Assembly: GCA_003554005.1 (NCBI GenBank)
Contig: PWEU01000315.1
Span: 1-12,908 of the forward strand
DNA: 12,908 nt
DNA from: Nitriliruptoraceae bacterium
GTDB lineage: Bacteria > Actinomycetota > Nitriliruptoria > Nitriliruptorales > Nitriliruptoraceae
Direction of reading: 5' to 3'
Positions 1 to 6,889 of the stretch are shown here, piece after piece; the first letter of the stretch is position 1; every line of letters begins with the position of its first letter. The translations under genes and the position numbers were made by a program. The notes beneath the pieces are model-generated. The model did not search any database, was not told where the DNA came from, and was given only the letters and a program-made list of their open reading frames with translations.

Positions 1-255
1 ACGATCGTCCGGGCCGCGGTGGACGAGCGGTCGGTCGCGGCGGTGTTCAACGTGCACCATCCCGCCTCCGCACCATCGGCCGGGATGATGGCCCCGGCAC
101 CGGCCTGCCCGCCACCGATGAAGCCACCTTCGCTGTGGCCGGGGCGCCGCCGGAGCGACTCGTCCTCGTGGACCCCGTCGGCGGTGGTGGTGGGCGAGGA
201 TGGTGACGTCACGCAGTTCCCGGAGCCGGTGGCCCACCTGTCCCCGATCCGGTGA
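1..255 (+). pseudogene. Partial reading frame at the left edge, unrecognised, possibly frame-disrupted
   Basis: A plus-strand frame is open from the window edge to a TGA at 253–255, so this may be the 3' end of a gene that begins outside. The frame starts and ends with codons rich in G/C at the third position, which suits the host. The middle part (about 84–165) reads better one frame over: that frame, ending at TGA 204–206, gives ordinary-looking residues such as DEATFAVAGAPPERLVLVDP. One explanation is a gene with two compensating indels, either a real pseudogene or sequence error. Another is no gene at all. I recognise no family. Upstream of tatD many actinobacteria carry metG, but nothing here resembles the end of MetG. 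Confidence is low. Confidence 0.25.
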
Positions 256-417
256 CGGTCACCTCCCTCGTGAGCGGGTCGGTAGGCTGCAGACGCGCTC
301 GCCGGACCTGGCGGGCGTTGTTGCGTCGGGGGTCCGACCGCATCGGCTCCGGCAGCGACCTGACACCTCGGTGTCCTCCCTGCTCCGAGCCCGATCCTTC
401 AAGGGCGGGGAAGCCCA
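207..417. other. Intergenic region upstream of tatD with two GTGAC/GTCAC palindromes
   Basis: I see no gene in this stretch. Two short palindromes with the same half-site lie about 40 bases apart: GTGACGTCAC (203–212, perfect 10 bp) and GGTGACGGTCACC (251–263, six-base arms around one base). They could be operator half-sites, but in GC-rich DNA such short palindromes also arise by chance, and GGTGACGGTCACC-like strings also occur inside the first rpf gene. No convincing −35/−10 pair for tatD is visible. Confidence 0.3.
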
Positions 418-1206
418 GTGCCCTACATCGACACCCACTGCCACCTCGACCACCACTTCGACCTGTCGGCAGCCGAGCAAATCAGCCGCGCTCGGGACGC
501 CGGTGTCACCACGATGATCACGGTCGGGACCGATACGGCCTCCTCGTTGCAGTCGCTGGAGACCGCGCGCCGGTTCGACGGGGTCCACGCCGCCGTCGGC
601 ATCCACCCCAACGACGCGATGGAGGCCACGCCGCGGGTGCTCGAGGTCATCGAGGGCCTGGCAGCCGATCCCGCCTGCGTCGCCGTGGGAGAGACGGGGC
701 TCGACTACTACCGCGACCACACGACCCCGGCACAGCAGGACGCGAGCTTCCGGGCGCACATCGGTATCGCGAAGCGGACCGATCGGACCCTGGTGATCCA
801 CTGTCGTGAGGCCTGGGCGGACGTGCTCCGGGTGCTCGACGAGGAGGGACCCCCGGACCGGGTCGTGCTCCACTGCTTCTCCGGCGATGTCGAGGTGGTC
901 GGGACCTGCAGCGAACTCGGCTACTTCACCTCCTTCGCGGGCAACGTCACCTTCAAGAACGCTGGCGCGCTCCGGGAGGCGGCGGCGGCGGTGCCGCGCC
1001 ACCTGCTGCTGACCGAGACCGATTCGCCCTACCTCACCCCCCACCCCCATCGGGGTCGAGCGAACGACCCCTCCTACGTGGTGCTCACCCTGCGCACACT
1101 CTCGGAACTCCACGGGGTCCCGGAGCAGGAGCTGGCTGACGTCGTCGTGGCCAACGCGGCCCGGGCCTTCGCGCTGCCGCCGGAGACGCTCGGAACCTCA
1201 CCCTGA
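418..1206 (+). CDS. tatD: TatD-family metal-dependent deoxyribonuclease
   Basis: This is a 262-residue cytoplasmic hydrolase of the TatD family (TIM-barrel amidohydrolase fold). The family comprises metal-dependent DNases with 3'–5' exonuclease activity linked to DNA quality control. The metal-binding signature is complete: His7 and His9 in IDTHCHLD, Glu92 in GETGLDY, His128 in VIHCRE, His152 in LHCFSG and Asp202 in TETDSP. The length is normal for the family (about 255–270). The chosen start is GTG 418, because the protein then begins four residues before the conserved HxH motif, as TatD proteins do, and a GGGGAAG purine run lies a few bases upstream. In mycobacteria the same gene directly precedes rpfB, ksgA and ispE. 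Here 164 bases separate it from the first rpf gene, so that gene probably has its own promoter. Confidence 0.95.
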   Translation: MPYIDTHCHLDHHFDLSAAEQISRARDAGVTTMITVGTDTASSLQSLETARRFDGVHAAVGIHPNDAMEATPRVLEVIEGLAADPACVAVGETGLDYYRDHTTPAQQDASFRAHIGIAKRTDRTLVIHCREAWADVLRVLDEEGPPDRVVLHCFSGDVEVVGTCSELGYFTSFAGNVTFKNAGALREAAAAVPRHLLLTETDSPYLTPHPHRGRANDPSYVVLTLRTLSELHGVPEQELADVVVANAARAFALPPETLGTSP

Positions 1207-1313
1207 ACTGCGGAAACACAGCGGCGGGATTCGCACCCAAGGCGGTTGAACGGCCTCGTAGCGTGGTGGTCGCACGGTGGTGGCCAGCCCATGTCCGGCC
1301 ACGGCCCTCCAGG

Positions 1314-1326
1314 CCGTTCGGACACC
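1314..1326 (+). promoter_or_regulatory. Shared upstream element of the rpf pair, copy 1
   Basis: CCGTTCGGACACC lies 44 bases before the ATG of the first rpf gene. The identical 13-mer lies 50 bases before the ATG of the second. Further down, both leaders contain CTCGGCGG before the start codon. In copy 2 the element is part of a clean inverted repeat; here the left arm differs by one base (GGCCG instead of GTCCG). The rest of the 164-base leader (1207–1370) holds no gene. I looked for a c-di-AMP (ydaO-type) riboswitch, which precedes rpf genes in some actinobacteria, and could not recognise one. The element may be a regulator site or simply a remnant of the gene duplication. Confidence 0.4.
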
Positions 1327-1370
1327 TGAGCGGTTTTCCGGGCTCGGCGGACCTGTCACCTTTCCCTGTC

Positions 1371-2501
1371 ATGGACACGAAAACCTTCCCCTCCACCGTG
1401 CTGCGACGTGCCCTTCTGGGCCTCGGCATGGCTGCTGTCATCGCTGTCGGTGCGCTCGCGGCGACCTCCGGGTCCGCTGCCGAGGTCCTGGCTGACGGCG
1501 AACTCCACGAGGTGCGCGTCAGCAAGGACGCCACCGTCGCCGATGCCCTCGATGCGGCTGATATCGAGCTGGCCGCCGCCGATGACGTCCAGCCGGCCGT
1601 CGACACCGAGGTGGACCGGGGACTGCGGATCGTGGTGACCCGCGCGATCACCGTCGACGTGGTCGTCGACGGCAACGAGCCGGTGACGGTCACCGCTCCC
1701 GTTGCCAGCGTCGATGGTGCGGTCCGACTGGCCGGTCTGGACGGACTCAGGGACGAGGGCGCCGTGGCGACCCCGACCTGGCACGACCCCGTCGAGGACG
1801 GGGACGTCATCACGATCCAACGCCCCGTCGAGGTCGTCCTCGAGGTCGACGGCGATGAGCTCACCGTGGTCACCCTGGCTGCCCAGGTCGAGCACCTGCT
1901 CCAGTTGCACGAGGTGGACCTCGGGCCCGACGACCTCATCACGCCTGCGGTCTGGGCGCCCCTGCGCGCGGACCAGACCATCACGATCCAGCGGGTCGAG
2001 TACGTCGAGGACACCGAGGAGGTCGTCCTCGAACACGATGAGGTGCGGCGCAACACGAGCTCCCTCGACCGCGGTCGTACCCGGGTCGATGAGGACGGCC
2101 GGGACGGGCTGCGTGTCGATACCTACGAGGTGACCCTCGTCGACGGCGAGGAGACCGAGCGCGAGCTGCTGGACAGCGAGGTCGTCACCGAACCTCGCGA
2201 CCGCGTGGTCCTGGTCGGCCCCCGCGTTCCCCCCCCGCCCCCCGCCAGAACCTCCACCGTCGGCACCTCCGTCTGGGACCGGCTCGCACAGTGCGAGTCC
2301 AGCGGCAACTGGCAGGCCAACACCGGCAACGGCTACTACGGGGGCCTGCAGTTCCTCCCCGCTACCTGGCGCAGCGTCGGTGGCTCCGGTCTGCCGCACC
2401 AGGCCTCCAAGGCCGAGCAGATCCACCGCGCCCAGATCCTGCAGCAGCGCTCGGGGTGGGGCCAGTGGCCGGCCTGCAGCCGCCGCCTGGGCCTGCGGTG
2501 A
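1371..2501 (+). CDS. Secreted resuscitation-promoting factor, RpfB-like (copy 1)
   Basis: This is a 376-residue secreted cell-wall enzyme. Rpf proteins cleave peptidoglycan with a lysozyme/transglycosylase-like fold and help dormant actinobacteria resume growth. Residues 1–38 form an export signal (basic MDTKTFPSTVLRRALLG, then a hydrophobic AAVIAVGALAATSGSAA). Three DUF348 repeats follow (about 39–90, 95–150 and 153–207), then a G5 domain (about 209–284, ending TEPRDRVVLVG), a short proline linker (287–291) and the RPF domain (about 299–372). The predicted catalytic Glu309 lies in QCESSGNW, and Cys308 and Cys369 match the family disulphide. The architecture equals M. tuberculosis RpfB. I chose ATG 1371 because the in-frame extension up to 1263 is arginine- and tryptophan-rich and would spoil the signal peptide; no strong ribosome site precedes it. 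A tandem paralogue follows 92 bases downstream. Confidence 0.93.
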   Translation: MDTKTFPSTVLRRALLGLGMAAVIAVGALAATSGSAAEVLADGELHEVRVSKDATVADALDAADIELAAADDVQPAVDTEVDRGLRIVVTRAITVDVVVDGNEPVTVTAPVASVDGAVRLAGLDGLRDEGAVATPTWHDPVEDGDVITIQRPVEVVLEVDGDELTVVTLAAQVEHLLQLHEVDLGPDDLITPAVWAPLRADQTITIQRVEYVEDTEEVVLEHDEVRRNTSSLDRGRTRVDEDGRDGLRVDTYEVTLVDGEETERELLDSEVVTEPRDRVVLVGPRVPPPPPARTSTVGTSVWDRLAQCESSGNWQANTGNGYYGGLQFLPATWRSVGGSGLPHQASKAEQIHRAQILQQRSGWGQWPACSRRLGLR

Positions 2502-2527
2502 CCCTCCGCTCCTGATCGCATGGTCCC

Positions 2528-2543
2528 TGTCCGTTCGGACACC
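2528..2543 (+). promoter_or_regulatory. Inverted repeat / shared upstream element of the rpf pair, copy 2
   Basis: TGTCCG-TT-CGGACA (2528–2541) is a 14-base palindrome with six-base arms. It overlaps CCGTTCGGACACC (2531–2543), which is repeated identically upstream of the first rpf gene. It sits in the 92-base gap between the two rpf genes, 50 bases before ATG 2594. Its position and conservation in both leaders suit an operator for co-regulating the paralogues, but no known regulator motif is recognised. Confidence 0.4.
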
Positions 2544-2593
2544 CCTCGGGGTACTCGGCGGGCAGGGGACGAGGCACCGTTCGAGGTCACGTC

Positions 2594-3796
2594 ATGTCGT
2601 CCTTCCGATCGATCCCGCTGCGCCGAACCCTCCTGGGGTTCGGCGCGTTCGCCGTTGCCGCCGTCGGGGTGCTCGCCCTCACCACCGGTGGGTCCGCGGT
2701 CGAGATCCTCGCCGACGACGTGCGTCACGAGATCGAACTCTCCGATGGCACCGTCGCCGACGCCCTGGCTCTGGCTGGGGTCGAGGTCGGGCCTGAGGAC
2801 CTGGTGACGCCCGCGCAGTCGACCGGGGTCGAGGACGGGCTCCGGGTGGTCGTCACCCGGGCCATCACCGTCGACGTCGTGATCGATGACGACGCCCCTC
2901 GAACCGTGACCGCGCCGGTCGTGAGCGTGGGCGGGGTCCTGACCGCCGCGGACCTGCGCCACCTCCGTGACGAAGGCGCGGTCATCACCCCGACCTGGCG
3001 GGACACGGTCCGCGACGGCGACCCCATCACGGTCCGCCGACCACTCGAGGTGGTCGTGGAGGTCGATGGTGACGAGCTCGCGGTCGTGAGCCTCGCGTCG
3101 GTCGTCGACGACCTGCTGAGCCTCAACGACGTCGACCTTGGTCCCGACGACCTGGTGCTGCCTCCGCCCTCGACCGTGCTCGACGGCGACGGGACCATCG
3201 TGGTCCAGCGGATCGACTTCGCGGAGGAGGCCGAGGAGGTCGTCCTCTCGCACGAGGAGATCCGTCGCGAGACGGATGAGCTCGAGCGCGGCACGGCCGA
3301 GGTGTCGCAGGAGGGTCGGGACGGGCTCAGGGTGGACCGCTTCCGCGTCCGCTCCGTCGACGGCGAGCCGGTCGGCCGCGAGGTGCTGAGCCGCGAGGTC
3401 GTCACCGAACCCGAGGACCGGATCGTGCTCGTCGGCACGGCCGAGCCGCCGCCCCCGCCACCCCCGGCCCCTTCGTCCTCGTCCACCACCTCGACGTCCT
3501 CGTTGCCGCCGGAGCCCTCGGGCGTGCCCGGCATCGACGCCCCCGTCTGGAACCGGTTGGCCGAGTGCGAGTCCAACGGCAACTGGTCTCTGGTGCACCG
3601 CGCGACGCCATCCATCACCTACTACGGCGGCCTGCAGTTCCACGTCGACACCTGGCGGAGCGTCGGCGGGCAGGGGATGCCCCACGAGGCCCCCCGAAGG
3701 GAGCAGATCCGCCGAGCCCAGATCCTGCTCAGCCAGCCCTGGGCGACCTGGGGCAACCAGTGGCCCGCCTGCTCACGGATACTGGGGTTGAGCTGA
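2594..3796 (+). CDS. Secreted resuscitation-promoting factor, RpfB-like (copy 2)
   Basis: This 400-residue paralogue of the preceding gene has the same architecture: export signal (1–36, basic SSFRSIPLRR then hydrophobic FGAFAVAAVGVLALTTG), three DUF348 repeats (about 38–205), G5 domain (about 207–281) and C-terminal RPF domain (about 317–397). The predicted catalytic residue is Glu326 in ECESNGNW, with Cys325 and Cys393 as the likely disulphide. It differs from copy 1 mainly in the linker before the RPF domain, a run of prolines followed by a Ser/Thr/Pro-rich stretch (residues 285–312), and in a short insertion in the catalytic domain (LVHRATPSIT, 333–342). ATG 2594 gives a good signal peptide. 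The stop TGA at 3794–3796 lies within the likely 5' end of rsmA, suggesting translational coupling. In gene order this copy is the one adjacent to rsmA, the position of rpfB in M. tuberculosis. Confidence 0.93.
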   Translation: MSSFRSIPLRRTLLGFGAFAVAAVGVLALTTGGSAVEILADDVRHEIELSDGTVADALALAGVEVGPEDLVTPAQSTGVEDGLRVVVTRAITVDVVIDDDAPRTVTAPVVSVGGVLTAADLRHLRDEGAVITPTWRDTVRDGDPITVRRPLEVVVEVDGDELAVVSLASVVDDLLSLNDVDLGPDDLVLPPPSTVLDGDGTIVVQRIDFAEEAEEVVLSHEEIRRETDELERGTAEVSQEGRDGLRVDRFRVRSVDGEPVGREVLSREVVTEPEDRIVLVGTAEPPPPPPPAPSSSSTTSTSSLPPEPSGVPGIDAPVWNRLAECESNGNWSLVHRATPSITYYGGLQFHVDTWRSVGGQGMPHEAPRREQIRRAQILLSQPWATWGNQWPACSRILGLS

Positions 3797-4647
3797 GCGC
3801 GGGTCCGAGGGCGTTGCTGACCCCGAGCGACGTCGCCCGCCTGCTCGCCGAGCACGGTCTCGCCCCGCGGCGCAGCGCTGGGCAGAACTTCGTGGTCGAC
3901 CCCAACACGGTGCGACGCATCGTCGCCTCCGCCGGGTTGTCCAGTGACGACGAGGTGCTGGAGGTCGGGCCGGGCCTCGGATCCCTCACGCTCGGGCTCG
4001 CCCAGGCGGTCCGCAGGGTCACCGCCGTGGAGATTGACGCCGGCTTCATCGCTGCCCTCGATGAGGTCCTCGTCGGGGCCGACAACGTCGAGGTGGTGCA
4101 CGCCGATGCGCTGGCGGTCGACCTGCAGGAGCTCGTGGCGGGTCGGCCGGTCCGGACGGTCGCGAACCTGCCCTACAACGTGGCGCCCCCGCTGCTGTTC
4201 CGGCTGCTGGCGACCCCCGCGGTCGTCGATGCCTACCTGATGGTCCAGCGCGAGGTCGGTGAGCGGTGGCAGGCACGGCCGGGTCACCCGTTGTACGCGG
4301 GGGTGTCGGCGAAGCTGGCGCTGCTGGCCGAGGTGCGGGTGGAGCTGTCCATCCCCAGGGCGGTGTTCCACCCGGTCCCCAACGTGGACAGCGTGATGGT
4401 GAGGGTGACGCGTCGTGCCGGCGCGCCCGGCCCCGTGACCTATCGGCGGCTGGCGGCCCTGATCGACGCGGCCTTCGCGCAGCGGCGCAAGACCCTGCGC
4501 AACCCCCTGCGGGCCGTGGCCGACGGTGACCGGCTGGCCGCCGCCGCCGCGTCGGCCGGCATCGACCTCGGTGCCAGGGCCGAGACGCTGGATGTCGCAG
4601 CTATCCAGCGGCTGGACGAGGCGCTGCGGGCCCACGACGTCACCTGA
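3760..4647 (+). CDS. rsmA: 16S rRNA (adenine1518/1519-N6)-dimethyltransferase RsmA/KsgA
   Basis: This S-adenosylmethionine-dependent methyltransferase dimethylates two adjacent adenines in the 3' terminal hairpin of 16S rRNA during small-subunit maturation. Family marks are clear: the conserved N-terminal SAGQNFVVD (39–47), motif I EVGPGLGSLT (68–77), the acidic ribose-binding residue in AVEID (89–93), the catalytic motif NLPYNV (136–141), and the C-terminal VFHPVPNVDS and QRRKTLRN segments. With the GTG start at 3760 the protein has 295 residues and overlaps the end of the second rpf gene by 37 bases. TTG 3814 would give 277 residues and no overlap; there is no ATG in range and no strong ribosome site for either, so the start is uncertain. 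The body of the gene is not in doubt. ispE follows after 153 bases. Confidence 0.93.
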   Translation: MARLLTDTGVELSAGPRALLTPSDVARLLAEHGLAPRRSAGQNFVVDPNTVRRIVASAGLSSDDEVLEVGPGLGSLTLGLAQAVRRVTAVEIDAGFIAALDEVLVGADNVEVVHADALAVDLQELVAGRPVRTVANLPYNVAPPLLFRLLATPAVVDAYLMVQREVGERWQARPGHPLYAGVSAKLALLAEVRVELSIPRAVFHPVPNVDSVMVRVTRRAGAPGPVTYRRLAALIDAAFAQRRKTLRNPLRAVADGDRLAAAAASAGIDLGARAETLDVAAIQRLDEALRAHDVT

Positions 4648-4800
4648 GCCCGCCCGCGGTGTGCTGTCGGCGGCGGCTCGCAGGTGCCGGGAGCTCGTCA
4701 CCGGCGACGGGTGGGAGGAGCGCTCGCTGATGGGGTGCGGGTGCCGGGTCCCTACGATGGTCCCGCCACGGGAGAGCCGACGTACAGGGAGGATGCGCCC

Positions 4801-5763
4801 ATGGGGGGAGTCGCTCCCGGTCGTGTGCGCGTCCGTGTCCCCGCCAAGGTGAACCTGTTCCTCCGGGTGGGTGGTGTGCGTGACGACGGGTACCACGACC
4901 TGGTCACCGTGCTGCAGACCATCTCGCTCTACGACACGCTGCTCGCCGTCCTGGACGTCTCCGGTGCCTCGGCCCACCCCGCGGCCCGGCGTTTCATGGG
5001 CCTGTGCCTGACCCTCGACGGGCTCGGGGCGGTGCCGACCGGGGAGGACAACCTCGCCCTGCGGGCCGCGCGGTCGATGATGTCCCAGGTCGGCATCGGG
5101 ACGGACGAGGCCGGCGGGCAGCATGACGGTCCGGTGACCCGACTGCACCTGACGAAGCGGATCCCCGTCGCTGCGGGGATGGCAGGAGGATCCGCCGACG
5201 CGGCGGCTGCGCTGGTCGCGCTCAACCACCTCTGGCAGGCCGAGCTCGGCCGCGATGTCCTGCGGGACCTGGCGGCCGAGCTGGGGGCGGATGTGCCCTT
5301 CTGCGTGGCCGGTGGGACGGCCCTGGCGACCGGCACGGGAACCGCCACCGCCCAGGTCCTGGCCCGTGGGACCTACCACTGGGTCGTGGGTGTCACCGAC
5401 GCCGTGCTGTCCACGCCCGAGGTCTACCGGACCTACGACGCCGTCGGGACCGTGTCGGACGTGCAGCCGGATGCGGGGCTCCAGGCGCTGAGGACGGGGG
5501 ATGCGGAGGCCCTGGGCGCCGCGCTGCACAACGACCTCGAGGTGGCGGCGATGCATCTGCTCCCCGAGCTCGTGGCCAAGCGCGACGCCCTCCTGCGGGC
5601 CGGTGCGCTCGGGGCGATCGTGAGCGGGTCCGGTCCGACGATGCTGGGCCTGGCGGCCTCGGCCCAGGAGGCGGTCGCGCTGGCGGCTGCGGTCGAGCCG
5701 GTGTTCGACCGCGTGGAGATCGCGCTGTCACCGGCCGGTGGCCCCGACATCGCCCTGGACTGA
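4801..5763 (+). CDS. ispE: 4-diphosphocytidyl-2-C-methyl-D-erythritol kinase
   Basis: IspE is the cytoplasmic GHMP-family kinase that phosphorylates the 2-hydroxyl of CDP-methylerythritol, the fourth step of the non-mevalonate (MEP) isoprenoid pathway. The 320-residue protein shows PAKVNLFLRV at 14–23 with the catalytic Lys16, the glycine-rich ATP loop PVAAGMAGGSADAAA at 122–136, LGADVPFCVAGGTA at 161–174 with the catalytic Asp165 region, and GHMP motif 3 SGSGPT at 275–280. ATG 4801 is supported by a GGGAGG ribosome site (4787–4792) eight bases upstream. The 153-base gap after rsmA contains TACGAT (4753–4758), which resembles a −10 box, but no good −35, so an own promoter is only possible. 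It is the last housekeeping coding gene before the tRNA and the mobile DNA. Confidence 0.95.
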   Translation: MGGVAPGRVRVRVPAKVNLFLRVGGVRDDGYHDLVTVLQTISLYDTLLAVLDVSGASAHPAARRFMGLCLTLDGLGAVPTGEDNLALRAARSMMSQVGIGTDEAGGQHDGPVTRLHLTKRIPVAAGMAGGSADAAAALVALNHLWQAELGRDVLRDLAAELGADVPFCVAGGTALATGTGTATAQVLARGTYHWVVGVTDAVLSTPEVYRTYDAVGTVSDVQPDAGLQALRTGDAEALGAALHNDLEVAAMHLLPELVAKRDALLRAGALGAIVSGSGPTMLGLAASAQEAVALAAAVEPVFDRVEIALSPAGGPDIALD

Positions 5764-5776
5764 TCGCGGGAGTCAC

Positions 5777-5782
5777 TACCCT
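5777..5782 (+). promoter_or_regulatory. Possible −10 box for the tRNA gene
   Basis: TACCCT matches the TANNNT actinobacterial −10 pattern and lies 44 bases before the tRNA 5' end, in the 62-base gap after ispE. A weak −35-like TGGACT (5756–5761) overlaps the ispE stop with a 15-base spacer. This is suggestive only. Confidence 0.25.
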
Positions 5783-5825
5783 GCGGCCGAACGCACGTCG
5801 CCGGCTGCGGCTGGCGTCGTCGCGG

Positions 5826-5900
5826 TGGGGGGGGGTGTAATCGGCAACACGCCGTCCTTTGGAGTCGGTATTCAGGGTTCGATCCCCTGCCCCCCAGCCA
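5826..5900 (+). tRNA. tRNA-Gln (anticodon TTG), likely integration site
   Basis: The cloverleaf can be drawn by hand. Acceptor TGGGGGG (5826–5832) pairs perfectly with CCCCCCA (5890–5896). The D-stem is GTGT/ACAC (5835–5838 with 5847–5850). The anticodon stem CCGTC/GTCGG surrounds loop CTTTGGA, giving anticodon TTG at 5859–5861. The T-arm is CAGGG-TTCGATC-CCCTG (5873–5889), followed by discriminator G and an encoded CCA (5898–5900). Two oddities are visible. Position 8, almost always T, is G, so that nine G residues run together (5827–5835). One T·T mismatch lies in the anticodon stem (5855/5865). A tyrosine integrase gene begins its 3' end 93 bases downstream, so the 3' half of this tRNA is the probable attachment core. 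Confidence 0.88.
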
Positions 5901-5956
5901 CCTGAACCGCCTGTAGACGGGCTCGTAGGGTCCTCTCGCGGCTCTCGGCATCGCGT

Positions 5957-5978
5957 CGTGACCACGGCGTGACCACGG
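5957..5978. repeat. Tandem 11-bp direct repeat between tRNA and integrase
   Basis: CGTGACCACGG occurs twice with no gap (5957–5967 and 5968–5978), followed by the partly complementary CGCCGTGG. It lies between the tRNA-Gln 3' end and the integrase stop codon. In integrase systems of this layout, short direct repeats beside the core site are arm-type binding sites for the integrase N-terminal domain; that role is inferred here. Confidence 0.6.
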
Positions 5979-5992
5979 AACGCCGTGGGAGG

Positions 5993-6889
5993 TCAGCCGG
6001 GGACGCCGAGGATGGCGGCCGCGACCGTTGCCGCCGCTGCCTCGTCGTCAGCCGGTAGGCAGTGGCCGTAGACGTCCAGGGTGATCGAGATGGACGCATG
6101 GCCGAGCCGTCTGGAGACGACGGTGATCGGCACGCCGGACGCCAAACCGCGATGCTCGCGTAGGTGTGTCGCACGTCGTGGAGACGGATGGCTGGCAGCC
6201 CGGCGACGTGGATGTGCTCGCGGAACCAGCGCGTCGGCTGCTTGGGGTGGATGGGGCGACCGTCGAATCCGCAGAACACCAGGTCATGTTCCTCCCACGC
6301 GACGTCGGCCGCGAGCTTCTCCTCGAGCTGGTGGCGCCGATGCCGGCGGAGCACGGTGACCGTGGCGGGGTCGAGGGCGATCTTGCGTCGTCCGTGAGCG
6401 GTCTTGGTCTCGTTGACCATCGCGCGACCGTTGGCCACGGTCAGGTTGCGGTGGATGAAGACCGTGGCGGCGTCGAGGTCGACGTCGCGCCACTGCAGGC
6501 CGAGAGCCTCGGAGGTGGCGGTACAGACCGTCGAGGTGCTCGGTGGTGAGGTCCTGGAGACGTAGCCCACCGAGGAGGGGGATGATCCGGAGCTCGATCT
6601 GCTGCCGGTAGTGGGCGCGCGTCGTCTCGCGGACGGCGAGCCCGTCGACCCAGCCGCGGAGGTAGGCGCCGAGGGTGTCCTTGCGGATCTCCACATGACG
6701 CTGATGGTCGACGGCGGCGAGCGCTTCGCGGAGCGCCTGCTCTGCCTCCCGGCGCGTGCGAAACCCACGTCGGGTCGTCTGTCGCCGCTCCACCTCGCCG
6801 GTGTCCGCGTTGAACCCCGGCGGCCGATCGAAGCGGATCCGCCACCGACGACCGTTTTTCGTCTCGTAGCTTGAGACGCTGCCCTTCAT
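5993..6889 (-). pseudogene. Decayed tyrosine integrase (tRNA-adjacent), internal deletion and frameshift
   Basis: This is the remnant of a phage/ICE-type tyrosine recombinase that would have integrated its element at the tRNA. It is read in three frames. From ATG 6889, about 126 residues cover an AP2-like arm-binding domain (SYETKNGRRWRIRF, GFRTRREAEQAL) and the SAM-like core-binding domain up to LTTEHLDGLYRHL. At about 6508–6514 the sequence jumps directly to EALGLQWRDVDLD, which in the family follows the catalytic TGMRRGE. The intervening 80–100 codons and the first catalytic Arg are gone, and the frame changes. HDVRHTYAS (catalytic H-x-x-R) is then present. A second shift near 6143–6150 moves to a frame reading LASGVPITVVSRRLGH and SITLDVYGHC with the Tyr nucleophile, ending at TGA 5993–5995. 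It cannot yield an active enzyme. Confidence 0.88.

Noticed and set aside
1207..1370. Possible c-di-AMP (ydaO-type) riboswitch in the leader of the first rpf gene
   Set aside because: Such switches precede rpf genes in some actinobacteria, but I could not match the conserved core here; only the repeated 13-mer is supportable.
1356..3685. Minus-strand open frames opposite both rpf genes
   Set aside because: They are low-complexity shadows of plus-strand genes with complete, recognisable domain sets.
3622..5556. Very long minus-strand open frame (644 codons) opposite rsmA and ispE
   Set aside because: It is antisense to two unmistakable genes and is rich in Arg, His, Gly and Pro. Long shadow frames of this kind are expected in GC-rich coding DNA.
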